Shown: one piece after another, positions 1 through 13,711 of the stretch
Position numbering within the stretch: the stretch's first letter is position 1
How the letters are laid out: each line of letters opens with the position of its first letter
DNA from: Arctopsyche grandis
Lineage: Eukaryota > Arthropoda > Insecta > Trichoptera > Hydropsychidae
NCBI RefSeq assembly: GCF_051622035.1
Contig: NC_135361.1
Location: forward strand, 2,547,001-2,611,000
Direction of reading: 5' to 3'
DNA: 64,000 nt
Made by a program: the position numbers and the translations under genes
The notes under the pieces: model-generated
Seen by the model: the letters and a program-made list of their open reading frames with translations, nothing else
Told to the model about the DNA's origin: nothing
The model's database searches: none

Positions 1-126
1 TGTTTGGAAACTTTTGCTTTGATTAACAAAAATCTAGTATTTTAAATTAAATTTTTGCCAGTGCATTTTTATAAAGTGCTCCAAATCGAAACTAAATATG
101 TCCAAAAATATACCACTTATAATTTA

Positions 127-662
127 AATCGGACTTTCCGAATGCTGACCAAGGCCGATCGGCGTTTTGCCGATCCATGTCCATGAGCCTGAAATACATT
201 GTTTTCTGAGTATGTAAAAAATAAACAAGAATACTATCCTTTCCAGGTAGCATTGAAAAAAATGCATTGAACATGGGTCGTGTCATTCACCGGAATTTCT
301 GAATTTATAATTACCCGATGGAAATCCCTAACTGCCGAGTGTTTTAGATTGTGGCTTGGCATTTAGATTGTGAGCATTACATTTTAACAACAATGAAGAA
401 GATGGAACTGGTTTTGCAAAATGCATTAATTAATAGACTTCTTTTTTTTTTTATTTTATATTGTTGCTAGATCTATTAGAGAGTCTAAACACACCTTTAC
501 AAAACTCAAAACCCTCGGCGGTAGTGATCTAGGATTTGTTTGAATTAGCTACAATTTTTATACCTGCTTTCTATTGGATTTCTAAATAATTCCAGTTGGA
601 AATGTTGGCGAAATTTTCAGCCTGGCGGTCTTTCAACAGAAAAGACGTCAGCACTCAAAGGG
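127..662 (-). mobile_element. piggyBac-like MITE, copy 1
   Basis: The right end CACTCAAAGGG is followed by TTAA (663-666); the degenerate left end near 133 (TTTCCGAATGCTGACC) matches the right end of the copy at 37820 in inverse. TTAA flanking a CCC-starting terminal repeat is the piggyBac signature. No transposase is present. Confidence 0.7.
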
Positions 663-949
663 TTAATTGGAAACGATCAATAACTATCCAAATCTGACTA
701 AAATCATCTCCAACCATTCACACACTGCCTTTCGTTTCAGTTTTAAGCAAATTTCATCCATTTACCTCCACACGTTTAAATAATGTCATCCGCGATCTTC
801 CTTGAATTCTATATTTTACATTCTCCGTGTCTTTGTTTACATCTACTATGTCACCACTATTTGAGTATGATTAATGTACAATCAAATTTATGTACAATTT
901 ATAGATGTCTTGTTAAATTGCGAGTGTCTCGTAATTCAGCGACTTGTAT

Positions 950-1050
950 AATAAATAAAAATGGTGTATTGTTTGTTATTGGCCAGGAAGGTGCATTGGG
1001 GGCTATCTGTAAGGCCTTCCTAGTATAAAATGTATAAATAAATAAATAAG
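950..1050 (+). mobile_element. SINE 3' tail
   Basis: GGCCAGGAAGGTGCATTGGG, then GTAAGGCCTTCCTAGTATAAA and (TAAA)n to about 1049. Upstream (790-950) only weak similarity to the SINE body is visible. Confidence 0.6.
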
Positions 1051-3949
1051 TATCATTCAAAATCTTCTTTCGTCCATTCTTCCACCACACGCTAACCGCT
1101 GAGCTATTCTGCCTATTTGCACACATTTTACACGATTTTATCATACGTATTTACCTATGAGTTCCTTCCCTTCTTCAGAAAAAGTTGGATAAAGGGTACC
1201 CGATTACTTGTTTAACGATTACTAAAAGTTTAATCGCTGGATAAGGGTCTACGTCTTGCGAATTACTAAGAATTGGAGCTGTTTGAGTTCACATTTTTAC
1301 TGGGCGGTTCATCCGATATCGTATTATCGTTTTATAAAAAATCGTATTATGATTTGTACCCACTTTCATACCCACTATGTAGATTTATTTTCGTTAACAA
1401 ACTACACATGTACATGTATAGTGGAAACGGGATAATTTAAACATTTATGCCCTTTATCACGTATTTGGGAGATTTTATATTATAATATGATGTGTTATGA
1501 AAGATTCAGTATTCGTGTGATCACACGCATTCGTGCATACGTTTGTACATAGGTGTTATTGGGATGTGCGGCCGGCCTAAAGCAGTCACGATCCGCGACA
1601 CACAAAAACGTAACAAGAGGCCGCCGACTCAGTTGATTTGTCCCAAACGAAGTGAAAAAGAAAAGAAGCACACGAAACCGTCACGAGCGGCGTGAAATTG
1701 CCATTTATACATTCGTATGTATGTACATATGTACATAGTACTAGCAGAGCTACACTTGATTGAATCAAAAGGGCGCGGCGCCGGCAAAAGGTTGACGGGC
1801 GTCAAAAAGGTTGACAGGCCGATTCAATTTCAGACCTCTTCAGCCGCGGAATTCACTGAAAACTCGATTATTTTTACAACGTTTGCTGTTTGAAAATCAA
1901 CACGTCATTAGCCCGAGTACACGTACATCAGCGATAAGAACGCCTCCATCTTCTTGCAAACGTGGAAAAAATTCCGGACGGAATTTTAGATAAAAATGTT
2001 CGTGATGGATAAGGAAGACAATTGGATGTGGCGCCGTAGGCTTTTAAGCAAAAATGTGAAAGAATGTGTAATAGGTAAAGATAAAGCTTTATATCTATGG
2101 ACGTACATATTATATTATACCTACCCGAAACACCTTTACACGAGGTAAGGGAAAAGGCATTTTTAATTATCATGATTTAGGTCAGCGTCCCTCAGCCTGA
2201 GTATCCTAGGAGTACCTCTAGGTTTCGTTTAAGGGTAGCGAAAAATATTAATGGTGGCGGACAAACATTGCAATCAACATTTCTCACCTTCCCGTGCACC
2301 TCTTGATTCGTTTTATAAGCGTTAAATGGGACGATTTCCTGTATTTTTTCGTTTATGTCGAATATATGTAAATGTTTCCATTAACATGTCACATTTCAAT
2401 TGAAAGAGTGATTTCAAATGAGAGTTATCAGTATTTTGACAAACTATTATAACCTTAAATTGATTGACGGTATGGATATTTGAAAAGTATATACACATCG
2501 TTTAATCAGTATATTTATCCATAATATAATATCGCTATTCTGTCTGTGTGTCTGTAAGTTAGGTTAAGTAAGAGTTGGCCCTATTAATTTAAGATTGGGT
2601 TAAATTTATAGAGTTAAACGTTGTAAATTCATTTTTTGATACATTTTCACTGCTTGAAATGGTGAAAATATATTTTCATTTGAAATATGCTTTCACTGTA
2701 ACATATATAATATATGAAATATTTGAAATATTTGAAATATCTGATACAAATTGTACATCATATATTTGAATATGTAAAATTCCTCATTTTAATAATCCGG
2801 TAGGGTTATTGAAATTCCAGAGTAAATATATGTATGTACCTAATAACATATGTAGTCCTTTGAAATCTTACCGAAGTTGATATTTAGAATGTCTAGGATG
2901 TTATTGTATATGCCTACATACATATAAGGTATCAGCAATAATACTAAAACACTTTTTTTTCTCTCTGGAATACGAACGTATCCATTAAACGAGGGATAAG
3001 AAGCTTTAGCGGGACGCTAAGTCTATGAGTGACGATAAGACTGTCAGCAATTTGGAGAGATTTAAAGATGTTTAAGAGTTTTACGGCGCAATTAAAGACC
3101 TGCGAGTGATGTAGGTCAGCTCTTAACAGTGCCGAAAGTGGAAAAGTAAGAAAAAATTTAGACGGGTAGTGTCTATTCTTCACGAGACTCCAGAAAAAAA
3201 AATTACCGAATTGCTTTTAGTACTTTAACAGAGGCGCTCCAACATACTTACATATAATACATGTAATATATGTATAATGGAAGCATTTGTGCTACTAGCT
3301 ACTATCTTTTTAACTGTTCCAATTATAAACTCAAACTTTTTCAAGATAAAGTTAGTCTGAATTAAAATTTCAAACGGTGCTATATGTACATAGATGTAGT
3401 TTTCACAAGATGATATAATACTTGAATCCAATTGGCTACACCCGATTTATTTTCAAGGCCTAATTGAAGGCCTTTCGCTGCTCTTTTGGGAAAAGTATTG
3501 AAAAGATTAGGAAACCTTGTGTATTCGTTTTCAATAGTAATTACTTAAATTTGCAATCATATTGCTAATGGGCAAGTCACTAATGGGCTGCATTAGTAAT
3601 GAATTATATGTGTGTGTATATAAAATAAATAATATGTGAAGTTTGGCGACAATACAACGCTATCTTCTTCCAATATCAACCGACAACCATATGTACATAT
3701 GTATGTATGTATACATATATGTAGATATGATCTTGACACTACTATAGCACTACTTTTGTAAATATTTAAGGGGCGTCTTATTGGTATTTCTCATGTTTAT
3801 TCTGTAAAATATAAAAAAGCAATTTCCTAGTTTGGTCGTTGATTTTTTTTCATTTTTGGCTTAATTGGACTTCTATATTTACAGGTAGGGGCACTGTTGT
3901 TAGTTGCTTGACTGTCGACAATATATTATATTATTTACTAGTGTTGTAC
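1051..3949. other. No recognisable gene
   Basis: AT-rich DNA with short CATATG tracts and one GC-rich pocket (about 1565-1830). Small ORFs show no protein-like composition. Confidence 0.5.
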
Positions 3950-3957
3950 CCGATGAC

Positions 3958-4090
3958 TAAAGCCCGGACCCAGAAGGTGCCGCGTATTGTTCAAATGTTG
4001 TAAATGCATTGTTAAAGGTTTGCCGAACCTTTTTTACAAAGGATTTACAACAATGGAACAATGAGCGGCACCTTGGCTATCCTACCTCTA
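3958..4090 (+). mobile_element. 133-bp hairpin hAT MITE, copy 1
   Basis: The element runs from TAAAGCCCGGACCC to CCTACCTCTA and is flanked by exact 8-bp repeats CCGATGAC (3950-3957, 4091-4098). Its interior folds into one long hairpin: GGTGCCGC pairs with GCGGCACC, and AAAGGTT/AACCTTT close the loop around TGCCG. The start fits the hAT YARNG rule (TAAAG). Confidence 0.85.
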
Positions 4091-4378
4091 CCGATGACAT
4101 ATCATCGCATGGTTGTTGGCATATTAAGTTATTAAATAAAAAATAAAAAAAATATATAATGTGTCGGTTCGATCCGCACGCGGTAAAATTTTTTAAAAAT
4201 ATATTTAATTTAATATTTATATTTAATTTTTCAATATGAAAAAAAAGGTAAAAACTACCTACCTACCTACATTGCAAAAATATAAAACGCCAATAGAAAA
4301 ATTAATTAAATAAATTTTCAGTAGATGGCGGTAAATTCTCTGCCAAGAGGAATAATTGGTAGCAAATAGAATATATAA

Positions 4379-4382
<4 letters not shown>

Positions 4383-4463
<81 letters not shown>
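4383..4463. repeat. (TA)n microsatellite, about 80 bp
   Basis: An uninterrupted AT dinucleotide run. Minus-strand ORFs across it (Ile-Tyr repeats) are artefacts. Confidence 0.95.
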
Positions 4464-4466
<3 letters not shown>

Positions 4467-7400
4467 GTTTTTTTCTTTTATATATATATACATATATGTA
4501 TATATTATTTTTTTTTAATTTAAGCATATTTGTTTCCCTGCACTATCTCATCCAAGCAAACGAACACCAAAAAGGAATGTTTATTTACGTATTACTAGTG
4601 GCCTGTGTGCACATAACTATGCACTCGGTAAAATATCGCAATTCGGATCAACGGAATTAATCATTTTAAGTTTAATTAATTTTTTGAAAAAAGTATTTTG
4701 CTTTTGTGGGCCGATCCTGTGAACGAAGTGATATGCCGCGTCTCTTTCCACGATATACGATTGCAAGGGGAGAAAGAGAGCTGGAGCTTGGTGTTAACAG
4801 CGAGTACTTCGTTCACACGCACGCACGTACGCACGCATTCTACAGTTATTATATAGGATATTTATTTATATAAGTGTTACAGACTCGTGTTACGTGAACT
4901 ACGAGAGAAAAAACTTAAATATTTATTTCCGATAATAATAATTTTTCATTTCCGGTATATAGAAGCATTGTCGAGAAGTTGAATTTGATTTCTAATTTAA
5001 ATCTTATTTGAATAGTTTGAAAGCTATTAACGAAATACTTCCATTATTCTCGGCCTACTTTTGATATTACAAATCGCACAGACTCACTAACTTAGAAAAT
5101 CTTCGAAATCTTTGATTAGATCTGAATATGAATATTTCATCGATGGGTATTGTTCACATGTAAAATTTCGCTTCCTTTATTTATAGTAGGTACATATAGT
5201 TAGATAACGGCATTGTAACCTGTCTGCATTCGGCGTCGATTTTCCAAACGTATTTGTTATCGATAGCTGGTTATTTTCACGTCACACATACATACACCTG
5301 TATTTGGCGACTTTTCGAATATGCAGTCTGTAGTAGTTGGTGCAAAACCGTCACGAACGGAAACGATCTGGTCTGACCCGGTTCTCGGAGTTATACAAGA
5401 TAAAACGTAGACGCGGATAAAACCGATCAGGTTTTTCTACATGTCGACTACTACTTGACAATTTTCAACGATGATATGCATAAAGGTTGCATCACTTGAC
5501 TGTTGTTTGCACTTCTGTTTTAACTTGGCGTGCAATTGTCACAATTGCTATTGACATTGGTGCATTGTTTCGCTGATGCAACCTTGACAGCGAGATTGCA
5601 CTAATGAACGCACTTGCAATTGTGTTTTCAAATTACACATCCGGAATAATAACCCAATAAAAAATTTTAGCTGATACGGCAGTATGAAAAGAGTCGAATT
5701 TTCAACAGAAACAGTCGAGAATGAAAATTCTTCAAAATGCACAATGTGTAAAGTCTGTTTAAACAAGAAAGTCAGTTGATTTCACAAAGATTGCGTTGCT
5801 TCACCAGAAATACGTTCTATAGCGTTCATCGAGGTAATCAACATTAGTAGTGTTCCTTCACGAGAATTTCTCGAAAAAAATGCCAAATTGAGAATTCTCA
5901 GTTATTGAGAATTCTCACTTTTTGAGAAATTCTATTAAACATTTTTTGTCGAATTTTTTCAAAAAGTTTACACCCACTGCCTTTTATAAAGCTGCATTTG
6001 AAAGGGCGGATTTAAACCTAATGTGCATACTTCTTAGAAGGTTTTAATAAGAGGTCTGGTTATGATGAAAAATTGTTTGCAAATTTCTAACTTTCGAACG
6101 TGTCTTATCTTATTTTGATCTTTATCTCATTTTGACCTGGACATTGCAAACGCGTCAATCTTTAGAAATACGCAAACAATATCTTCTGTCTACCCTCAAT
6201 TATCCTCTGAATGTATTTACTGTAATTTTTGACCTGAATTTTTTCTATTACTATTTATTTCTATTACTCTACCCGGCTGGTGGTGTCATCTTTGCTTTAG
6301 TGATTATAGAAACCTCTCCGATAAGAAAAAATGAGGCGTGGGAATCGAAAGAATGCAATACATAATTTACATTTCCTGAATCACATATGTACATATATCT
6401 TGAATCCAATAATAATTATGTGTGATGTGTTATATACATTTTTTCATTTATCAAAATTTCTCGAGAAGTTTCAAGAAATTGAAGAAGTTAAATTGATAAT
6501 TCTTATTTCTCGAAAAATGAAAATCATCGAGAAATCAGAATCACTACACATTAGATATTTTACTGATATATTATATGTATTAATCTCTTGTTAGGTCGTT
6601 TAAGTAATATTTTTGTGTTGGAAACTTGTAATCGATCTTTGGAGAAGAAAAAACCGTCTTATATCATATTAGTCGTTTTCTTATATAATTTTGAGCAAAA
6701 AATTCTCATTTCAAGGCTTCGAAATATAATAGTTGGGCAAAAAGTTATGCCTTATACGGTCACTTCGAATGGACTGGCATACACAATACGTAATAATATA
6801 ATACGTTCATGGATCAACCTGTCATTACGAATCTTAATCAAGTTTGCATAAAAGGCAATTGTCATAAATCACATGTGAAATATTATGAAAACATATTCGA
6901 TTAATTTATATATGCATATGTGGAATTATATTTATATATGGGCAGCGGAAAAATGAAAAAAATTATTAGTGTGGTTAATGGTATTATTTATAATCTTGCG
7001 CTTCTCCTTTGCCTTGTATATTTTTCCATATTTTATTATTGCGGCTAGTTTCGAAATTGCTAACCCCTTTGGCGCGTATTAATTATAATTTCAATTTAAA
7101 CTTTTCACCGCGAAAACTGTTCAAAGGCGGCGAAATTTTCAAGAGGGAAATTTTTACGTTTTCTCGTTGTACATTGTAATCTTTATTAATCGACTGGCAG
7201 CTCCGGTGTAATACCGTAATTAATTTTCTTTATTTTAAATTTTTGTTCTGAAATTCCCCATACAAAACCTTTTTGTCATTTTTGAAAGGTTCGCTATAAA
7301 TTTTAACTGCGGATTGTAATAAAATTCATTCTCACACGACACCTGACTACTGTCTACCATTTAATATACGGGCTTAATATTATAATATTATTGTTCGGCT

Positions 7401-7734
7401 TTGTATTCTGATATATGTATATAAAAACATATACCCATGGCATTTTCAGGAATGACAAAAACTTAAAATTTTTCTATAAATAGGTGAATTGAAATTAAGA
7501 CTAAGCCCACCATATTTTATAAGCTCCAACATCCACCATCGAATGATGAGCTTAAAAGCCTAATCCAGAGTTTTTAAATTTGTGGCACACCAAAGAGCTG
7601 CCAAACACCCAAAGGGGGCGAAGCCATATATATTTCAAATTTTAGGAAAATATTTTATATCCACTACTATTTAAAAGTTTTCATTTTTATTCTTATATGT
7701 GTTTTCATTTGCCAAAGAACCCCTCGATAGATGT
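4464..7734. other. No recognisable gene
   Basis: I see only AT-rich sequence, a few short palindromes and a GC-richer patch with ACGCACGC repeats near 4818-4840. The ORFs at 6132-6851 are AT-driven. Confidence 0.5.
5888..5935. repeat. Cluster of TTGAGAATTCTCA palindromes
   Basis: Two complete palindromes and flanking half-sites occur within 50 bp, with further TTCTCGA words nearby. No function is assigned. Confidence 0.5.
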
Positions 7735-8000
7735 ATGGTTGGCTTAAAAGGCAACACGAATGGTCACGGGTTCAAATCACACTGGTTTCTGTTGGCCAGA
7801 CCTTGGACTTTTGACTCCAGGTCGATCGTTTCCTATCAGAGTTTGCCAATTTATCTGATTTTCATTGAACAAATTGGTAACCTTAACCACTTTCTCGCAA
7901 AATCTCGAGTTTTCGACTATCTCTAATTTCGCTGAATTGTATAAAATGCTGCAAATTTATAAATTGGACAATAAATATCTCTGTGGATGTTTATGACATT
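7735..8000 (+). mobile_element. tRNA-headed SINE without 3' tail
   Basis: B box GGTTCAAATC at 7769-7778, and a body nearly identical to 59615-59880 (GGTCGATCGTTTCCTATCAG). The hairpin/TAAA tail is missing; similarity ends near 8000. Confidence 0.7.
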
Positions 8001-9400
8001 ATGATTTTAAGACATACATACAAATGAAGATTACATTCATATACATCTTTGTATGTATCCAATACCGAAATTTGTAATTAAAATTATATTGATGTTTTGT
8101 GGGTAAAAATCATTGGGAAAGTTACGTATTTTAGAAAACATATAATTTCACATACATATGTAGGTACCTAGGTACATATATTACGCATGTATGTATGTAT
8201 ATGTATATATAGGTAGTAGCTTGCATTTTAAATGCTATGTTCATTCTGCACGGAAGCTTTTCATTCCACTCAAGCATATATGGGCACTTTGGGCTTTTTT
8301 TTCGTCGAAATGAAGAACGTTAGAATGAAAAATAAATTGAGTAGATACCTTTCGCTTCACTTTTCATATTTAACCGTACGAGCGAGCCGGAAGTAATATT
8401 ACAGATCCCGGGAAATTATTCCGATTTCCGACAACTTGGCTCCGGGGAATTTCCCGTATTATTATCATTTTTTGATTTTTATTCTTCACGTTTACGACGA
8501 GTATTTCCTGTTAGTGTTTTAATTTGTTTATATTGGCCGTCGCGTTCGTCGGTTCGATTTACGGATCTGTTGATATTTGAACCGTCGATTCACCGCAAAC
8601 ACATAAACTCCAGAATCCGGATCTCGCGTAGAATGCTCTCCGGGAAGACTGACGATAAATATTTCCCGGGTTCTACTCTTCTTTTGGAAAGGTTTTCCAC
8701 ATGAATACACCACACGTGAAGGTTTCTATTCCACACGTGAAGGTAGTGAGGACAGGTTCAAAAGGAATGTTATTTTTTTATTATTATTAGTATTGTCATT
8801 TTAGTTGGTTGTGCAATTGTGCATTGTCGAAATTGATATTCTACATACGGTTCGCCTATTTAATTTATTCATTCACGTGTGAATAAACGGCTGTGCTAAA
8901 CGTTATCTTCCGTTATTCGACGTAATATATTTGTAGTCTCATTGCCTTGTTTGTTTTATTGTTATTGCTTTGAAATGTTCGCTTATAATTAGAATTAAGC
9001 TGTTGATTGGTATAGTATAGTCTGGTTTATGTTTTCCGACTCTATTTTATTTCGATAGTACATACTACATAAACAAGTGGACCATTTCATATTAAAGTGG
9101 AATGGTAAGTCTATTATACATATACGTATTCTTTAAATATTTACTTTGTCCTTTTTAAAAGTTCATAAAAATGTGTACTGCTCATTTTTTACAAGATATA
9201 ATATATTAGAATCTCTTCGTCCATTATTTAAATTAAATTTCATCCTAATAAGAAATATTTTTAATTTTTTCCTAATTATTTATATTTTTGGAAATTGATT
9301 TCTCAGTTTAAAAAATTGTTAAATATTTTTTATCGAAACAAAAAGGTTTAAATGTGATAAAGACAGTCGCCAAAATATTTAGAAAAATATCGAAAGAAAT
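8001..9400. other. No recognisable gene
   Basis: Microsatellite-like CATATGTA tracts (8150-8215) and a GC-richer patch (8380-8750) containing a doubled CACACGTGAAGGT. Nothing assignable. Confidence 0.5.
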
Positions 9401-9408
9401 GTGCGTAT

Positions 9409-10180
9409 CAGTGGCGTGCCGTCCATGGATGCTGTGGATGCTGCGCATCCCTTAAAAATTACATCAAAAATATATTCATACCGTTTGTTTTCTGAATTTC
9501 TTAATTTTATTTCTCTTTCATTTATTTTTGATTACGTGATTATGATATATATGATCTCTTGTCTGATCCAAAATTGACATAACCGAGTATCCCCGTTGAA
9601 AGGCCGTGGCCGTCTACGCGACCGGTGCTTGTTTCCCATCAAGCTTGTATTACCATGGATGCTGAAGTTCTCTACAAATCTTTTGCGCATGCGCACAAGT
9701 GAGCTGTCACTCTTGCGTATGCGGGTGAGTGAGACGACTCTAGTCGTCTCACTCGTGCGATACTTGCTCTGGAAGCAAAATCTCCTTTTGCGTATGTATG
9801 GACTTGAATCGTTTTTTTATGTATGGACTTTCGCTTGATTCGTTGATTGATATTTCGTACGTTACGTCCTAAGTTATTTACTTTTATTATTTTATTGTAA
9901 TTTATTACGTCCATTTATTATGGCCCTAAATATAAATAGCCAAAGTAACAATGCAAATGGATTTATCCCCGTTGTTCATAATAATTGCAATTGTTTAATT
10001 AAAAATCTACTAAAAATGACATTTGCTTCTCTCAGCCCAAAACCTACACCAATATTGAATATTCATTCAAAAACGAATATAAATATGACAATGTTTGGAA
10101 GAATAAAATAAAATTTAAAAAAATAAACTGATCGTGTTTTGGACAGCATCCTCTGGTTGAAAAGTCACCGCACGCCACTG
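9409..10180 (+). mobile_element. 772-bp hAT-type element with exact 8-bp duplication
   Basis: Terminal inverted repeats CAGTGGCGTGCCG and GCACGCCACTG are flanked by GTGCGTAT at 9401-9408 and 10181-10188, an exact 8-bp direct repeat. It contains a perfect 13-bp-armed palindrome with a 2-base centre at 9727-9754 (arm GAGTGAGACGACT). Small ORFs inside do not resemble a transposase, so it is non-autonomous. Confidence 0.85.
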
Positions 10181-10233
10181 GTGCGTATCTATTTTAGCAA
10201 ACCCACTATTTTCTGCAAACTATCGTGTTCATT

Positions 10234-10349
10234 ACATTTACAATGGCTTACCCCCACTTCAAGGAAAAGATGCGCATACTAGGATTGTGTACTGGAAGTT
10301 GCCTTTGCGCACCTTTTCCGAAGAGTTGGGTGTAGGCCATTGTAAATGG
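10234..10349 (+). mobile_element. 116-bp hairpin MITE
   Basis: CATTTACAATGGCTTACCC pairs with GGGTGTAGGCCATTGTAAATG, leaving a GC-richer centre with ATGCGCA and TGCGCA motifs. A related sequence is on the other strand at about 42783-42875. Confidence 0.55.
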
Positions 10350-13117
10350 AACATATACAAGAAGAGGTAATGGTGTAACTTGGGTGGAAATGTTTAAATT
10401 TCAAACAAAACAGAGATATTACATCATACGAATAAAACTTGACAAGTTTTTCTCAATTCCACGAAGTATCAAAAACAAACACATAAAAGGCAAACCCACT
10501 GTTCAAAGAAAAGTGTTTTTAGCGAGTGTCTCGCATTGTGTTATTGTACAAAACCGCAACGCCAGTGCATTGTCACACGAGAATGCATCATCGACGAAAC
10601 ACAATGTCAAAATAATTGATAATGACGTCCCTATAATGCTGTACGTAACCTCTGCGGTTGATTTGTCTCGATTTATTTTTTATACATTCACAAATGCCAT
10701 TACCCAATTCACAACCCATCTCTCAATTGATGAACTTCACTGAGCGGAAAGGTCGCTTTGAGAACACTTTCGTCTGAAGTTTTCTTTTGATTTAAATTAA
10801 TTAAAACGACGGACGGAATAGTGTTAACTAGAGTGCGAGAAAATTTATCCACATATATCTACACGTGTAAATGCGATCCGACTTTTAATGAAAGATGCGC
10901 TACCGGAGTCGAGAAAAAATAAACATGGACGTTTTAAAAGAGAGAGAGAGACTGCACTCTAAAACACGTGTGAAGGATATTACATAAAATGTTCACACGA
11001 AGATATATCTCTAGGTAATTACAAGTTTATCTCGCTGTTGGGTTTTTTTTTTTAGCTTTGATGGAATTTTCCGTAAACGATTTTGAACTTTAACTCGTTC
11101 TTAAACTTTCTCTTCGTTTTCAGGAAACACGGATGAGTATTGGCGCGTTTCCAGTATCTGCTTATTAACGATGTTAGATACGTGTGCTTTAAAACAGTGC
11201 CATGTTTATTTATATAGTTATAAATAATTCGAAGGATCCTTTTGCGTGTTTATAAAACGTTTAATATTACTATTTTTAATTTCATATACACTCTTCATAT
11301 GTGTATACTGGTTTTTACATTTTTCAGTATTTTATTTTTATACGACACGTTTTTTACCTCTAAGATTTGTTTCTGAATAATTATTCAAAAAAACATCTTG
11401 TCTTTTTGGATATTGGATTTCTTGTTATTATATTAAATAAACAACCTACGTGTAGAATGTTGAAGCACATACATATGTATGTATTTTAAAATTTCAAATA
11501 TTTTTGATTCCAAAACTGTAATTTAAAAAAAAAAATTATTTTCGTTCGTAATTATATTGGAATATGATTACAAATTTGGTGTGAATTATTTTTGTAAAGC
11601 TATATTTATACTATCACTGCGATCTCAATAAATACAAATAATCATCCAACAATAAATATATTTTATATTCCAGCATAAAATCAAATTGCTCGTTTTTTAA
11701 GTACATGAGTATGCACGGCATGGCATATTGTTCGGTTATAATCAAATTTTTTATTTCAATCGTTTGACGATATTTCATTCCATATTGAAAATTGGTTGTG
11801 TGTCTAATATGAAAATTAAATTGAATTAATTTCATATAATAATAATCGGCAAATCGGAAAGGAAATTTTCCATGGAAAGCGTTTCGTCACGGTACGTTTA
11901 CATATGTACGTAGATATATGAATATTGGTGTTTTTCCTTCTTCTGATTCACTGCAGGAAATCGGCGTGTAGAATGTGGAGTCTTTTTATATTGGATTTAT
12001 TTTTAATTTGTAAATCTCTGTAGGCGATCTTTACGTACAGCAAATTTTCTTTTCGCGTCCGCTTTAGATATTATGTATATAATATATTTTCGCAGAATTT
12101 TCGCTCGCGGAAATGACGTGCATAAGTGTCGCGTTTGTCGTCGATCTCAATGTCAAAAGTCGTTAACCTAATATACCGAAGGAAAAAATTATATTTACGA
12201 ATGGTGTGTAAAATATAATCACAATAGTCAGTTAGCTGACACGAAAAGATGGAAATATTCATGGATTGTGAATTTTGTATAATATGATGTGTTTTATGGC
12301 ATTTTTTCAATCAACTAATATTATACACAATTTATGGACGTTAGTCGTAATCGCCGTAGGTCGAAATCTTGACATCAATATTAAATGCTTAAATGATTGC
12401 CGAAGGAAAATAATGTACACTTTTATGCGTGTATAAATTGTATGTTGGAATTGTGACATACTCGCATCTCATTTTATTATGTGAAGGTATAGCTTTTTCA
12501 ATTATTTTTGTATTACATATGTGTACGTATATAAATAATAGTGTAGTAGGCGTCAATTATTAGGGCTAGAATTTGACAAATATCTAATGTAATAAATAGT
12601 CTCATTTTTTCACGTCTCGTTGTCATTTATTATTTTCAGTTACGAAGTTATTGTCTATGAAGTTAATGCTACATTATTGAATTGCTAAAATTTCAAATTT
12701 AAGTTTGTATTTAGATCTAATGATCGTAAGGCTTTCATGGTTCATTATTTTATTTATTGAAATATAATGGCAGCTTTTATGGATTTCTCATCAATGGATA
12801 TTTTATCGTGTTGTAAATATCGAGTTCTAAGAATTATGTTCTTTGAGGAAATATACTATATAAACTGTAAGGTTTATACAGTCGTTACATTTTAGGTTTT
12901 TTTGTGTTAGAATTTAATCTCAGATGAGTTGTGTTGTAAATTATGTATGTATATGTTGTAAATTATCTTGTGGATCTTGAACGTAACAAAAGGTGAAATA
13001 AATAAAGTTGGAATTCTATCATGAAAATAATAAGAGGCTTGTAATAATAAAATAGACTAAGTATTCGTGAAATTAAAACGCTACACCTTCAACTCGTAAT
13101 ATAATATGTACATATGT
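10350..13117. other. No recognisable gene
   Basis: The longest ORF (10384-10743, 119 codons) has no motif I recognise and no splice context; the rest is AT-rich. Confidence 0.45.
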
Positions 13118-13711
13118 ATTGTGAACAGAGCCGGTTCAAAGGTGGAGCAGAATAGGCACGTGGTGCCCCCTTTTTACTCATTTTTTGATTATTACATATA
13201 TTGAAAAAAAATTGGCTTCTTTGAACTTATAAAACATTCTATATTCAACTTAATTTTCTTACTCGAAGTAACAATACTGATTGTAAAATATTATAATTTA
13301 CGAGGAACGCAGAAAGTTGACTGTCAAATATCAACGATTCACGAATAAAACTTGTAAAACAGCAAACTGTCGTCGGTACAAATGGTAATTTGGAATTGTA
13401 TTTTATATAAAATACCGCTGAAATAAGTATGTATATGTGAACATATACATATTAGGGATTCCAAAAAACAGCCCCAAAGAAAAAGCCGGTTGACCGGTTT
13501 CAGAAAATTAAGATTATGAAATTTTGAAATTTTTATACCGAAAAAATAATTGTAAATATACATATTATATTATATAAAAAATAATTTCTTATAAATTATA
13601 AAGATTATGAACTTTCATAAGATTATTATTATTACAAATATTACAAATAATAAAATTTGTATTATATCTACATATATCACAGCCATAAAATGGCAGATCC
13701 TGAATACGCAC

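Noticed and set aside
4302..4527. Two overlapping ORFs of Ile-Tyr repeats
   Set aside because: They are readings of the (TA)n microsatellite and not proteins.
10384..10743. 119-codon + strand ORF
   Set aside because: No recognisable motif and AT-driven codon use; insufficient evidence for a gene.
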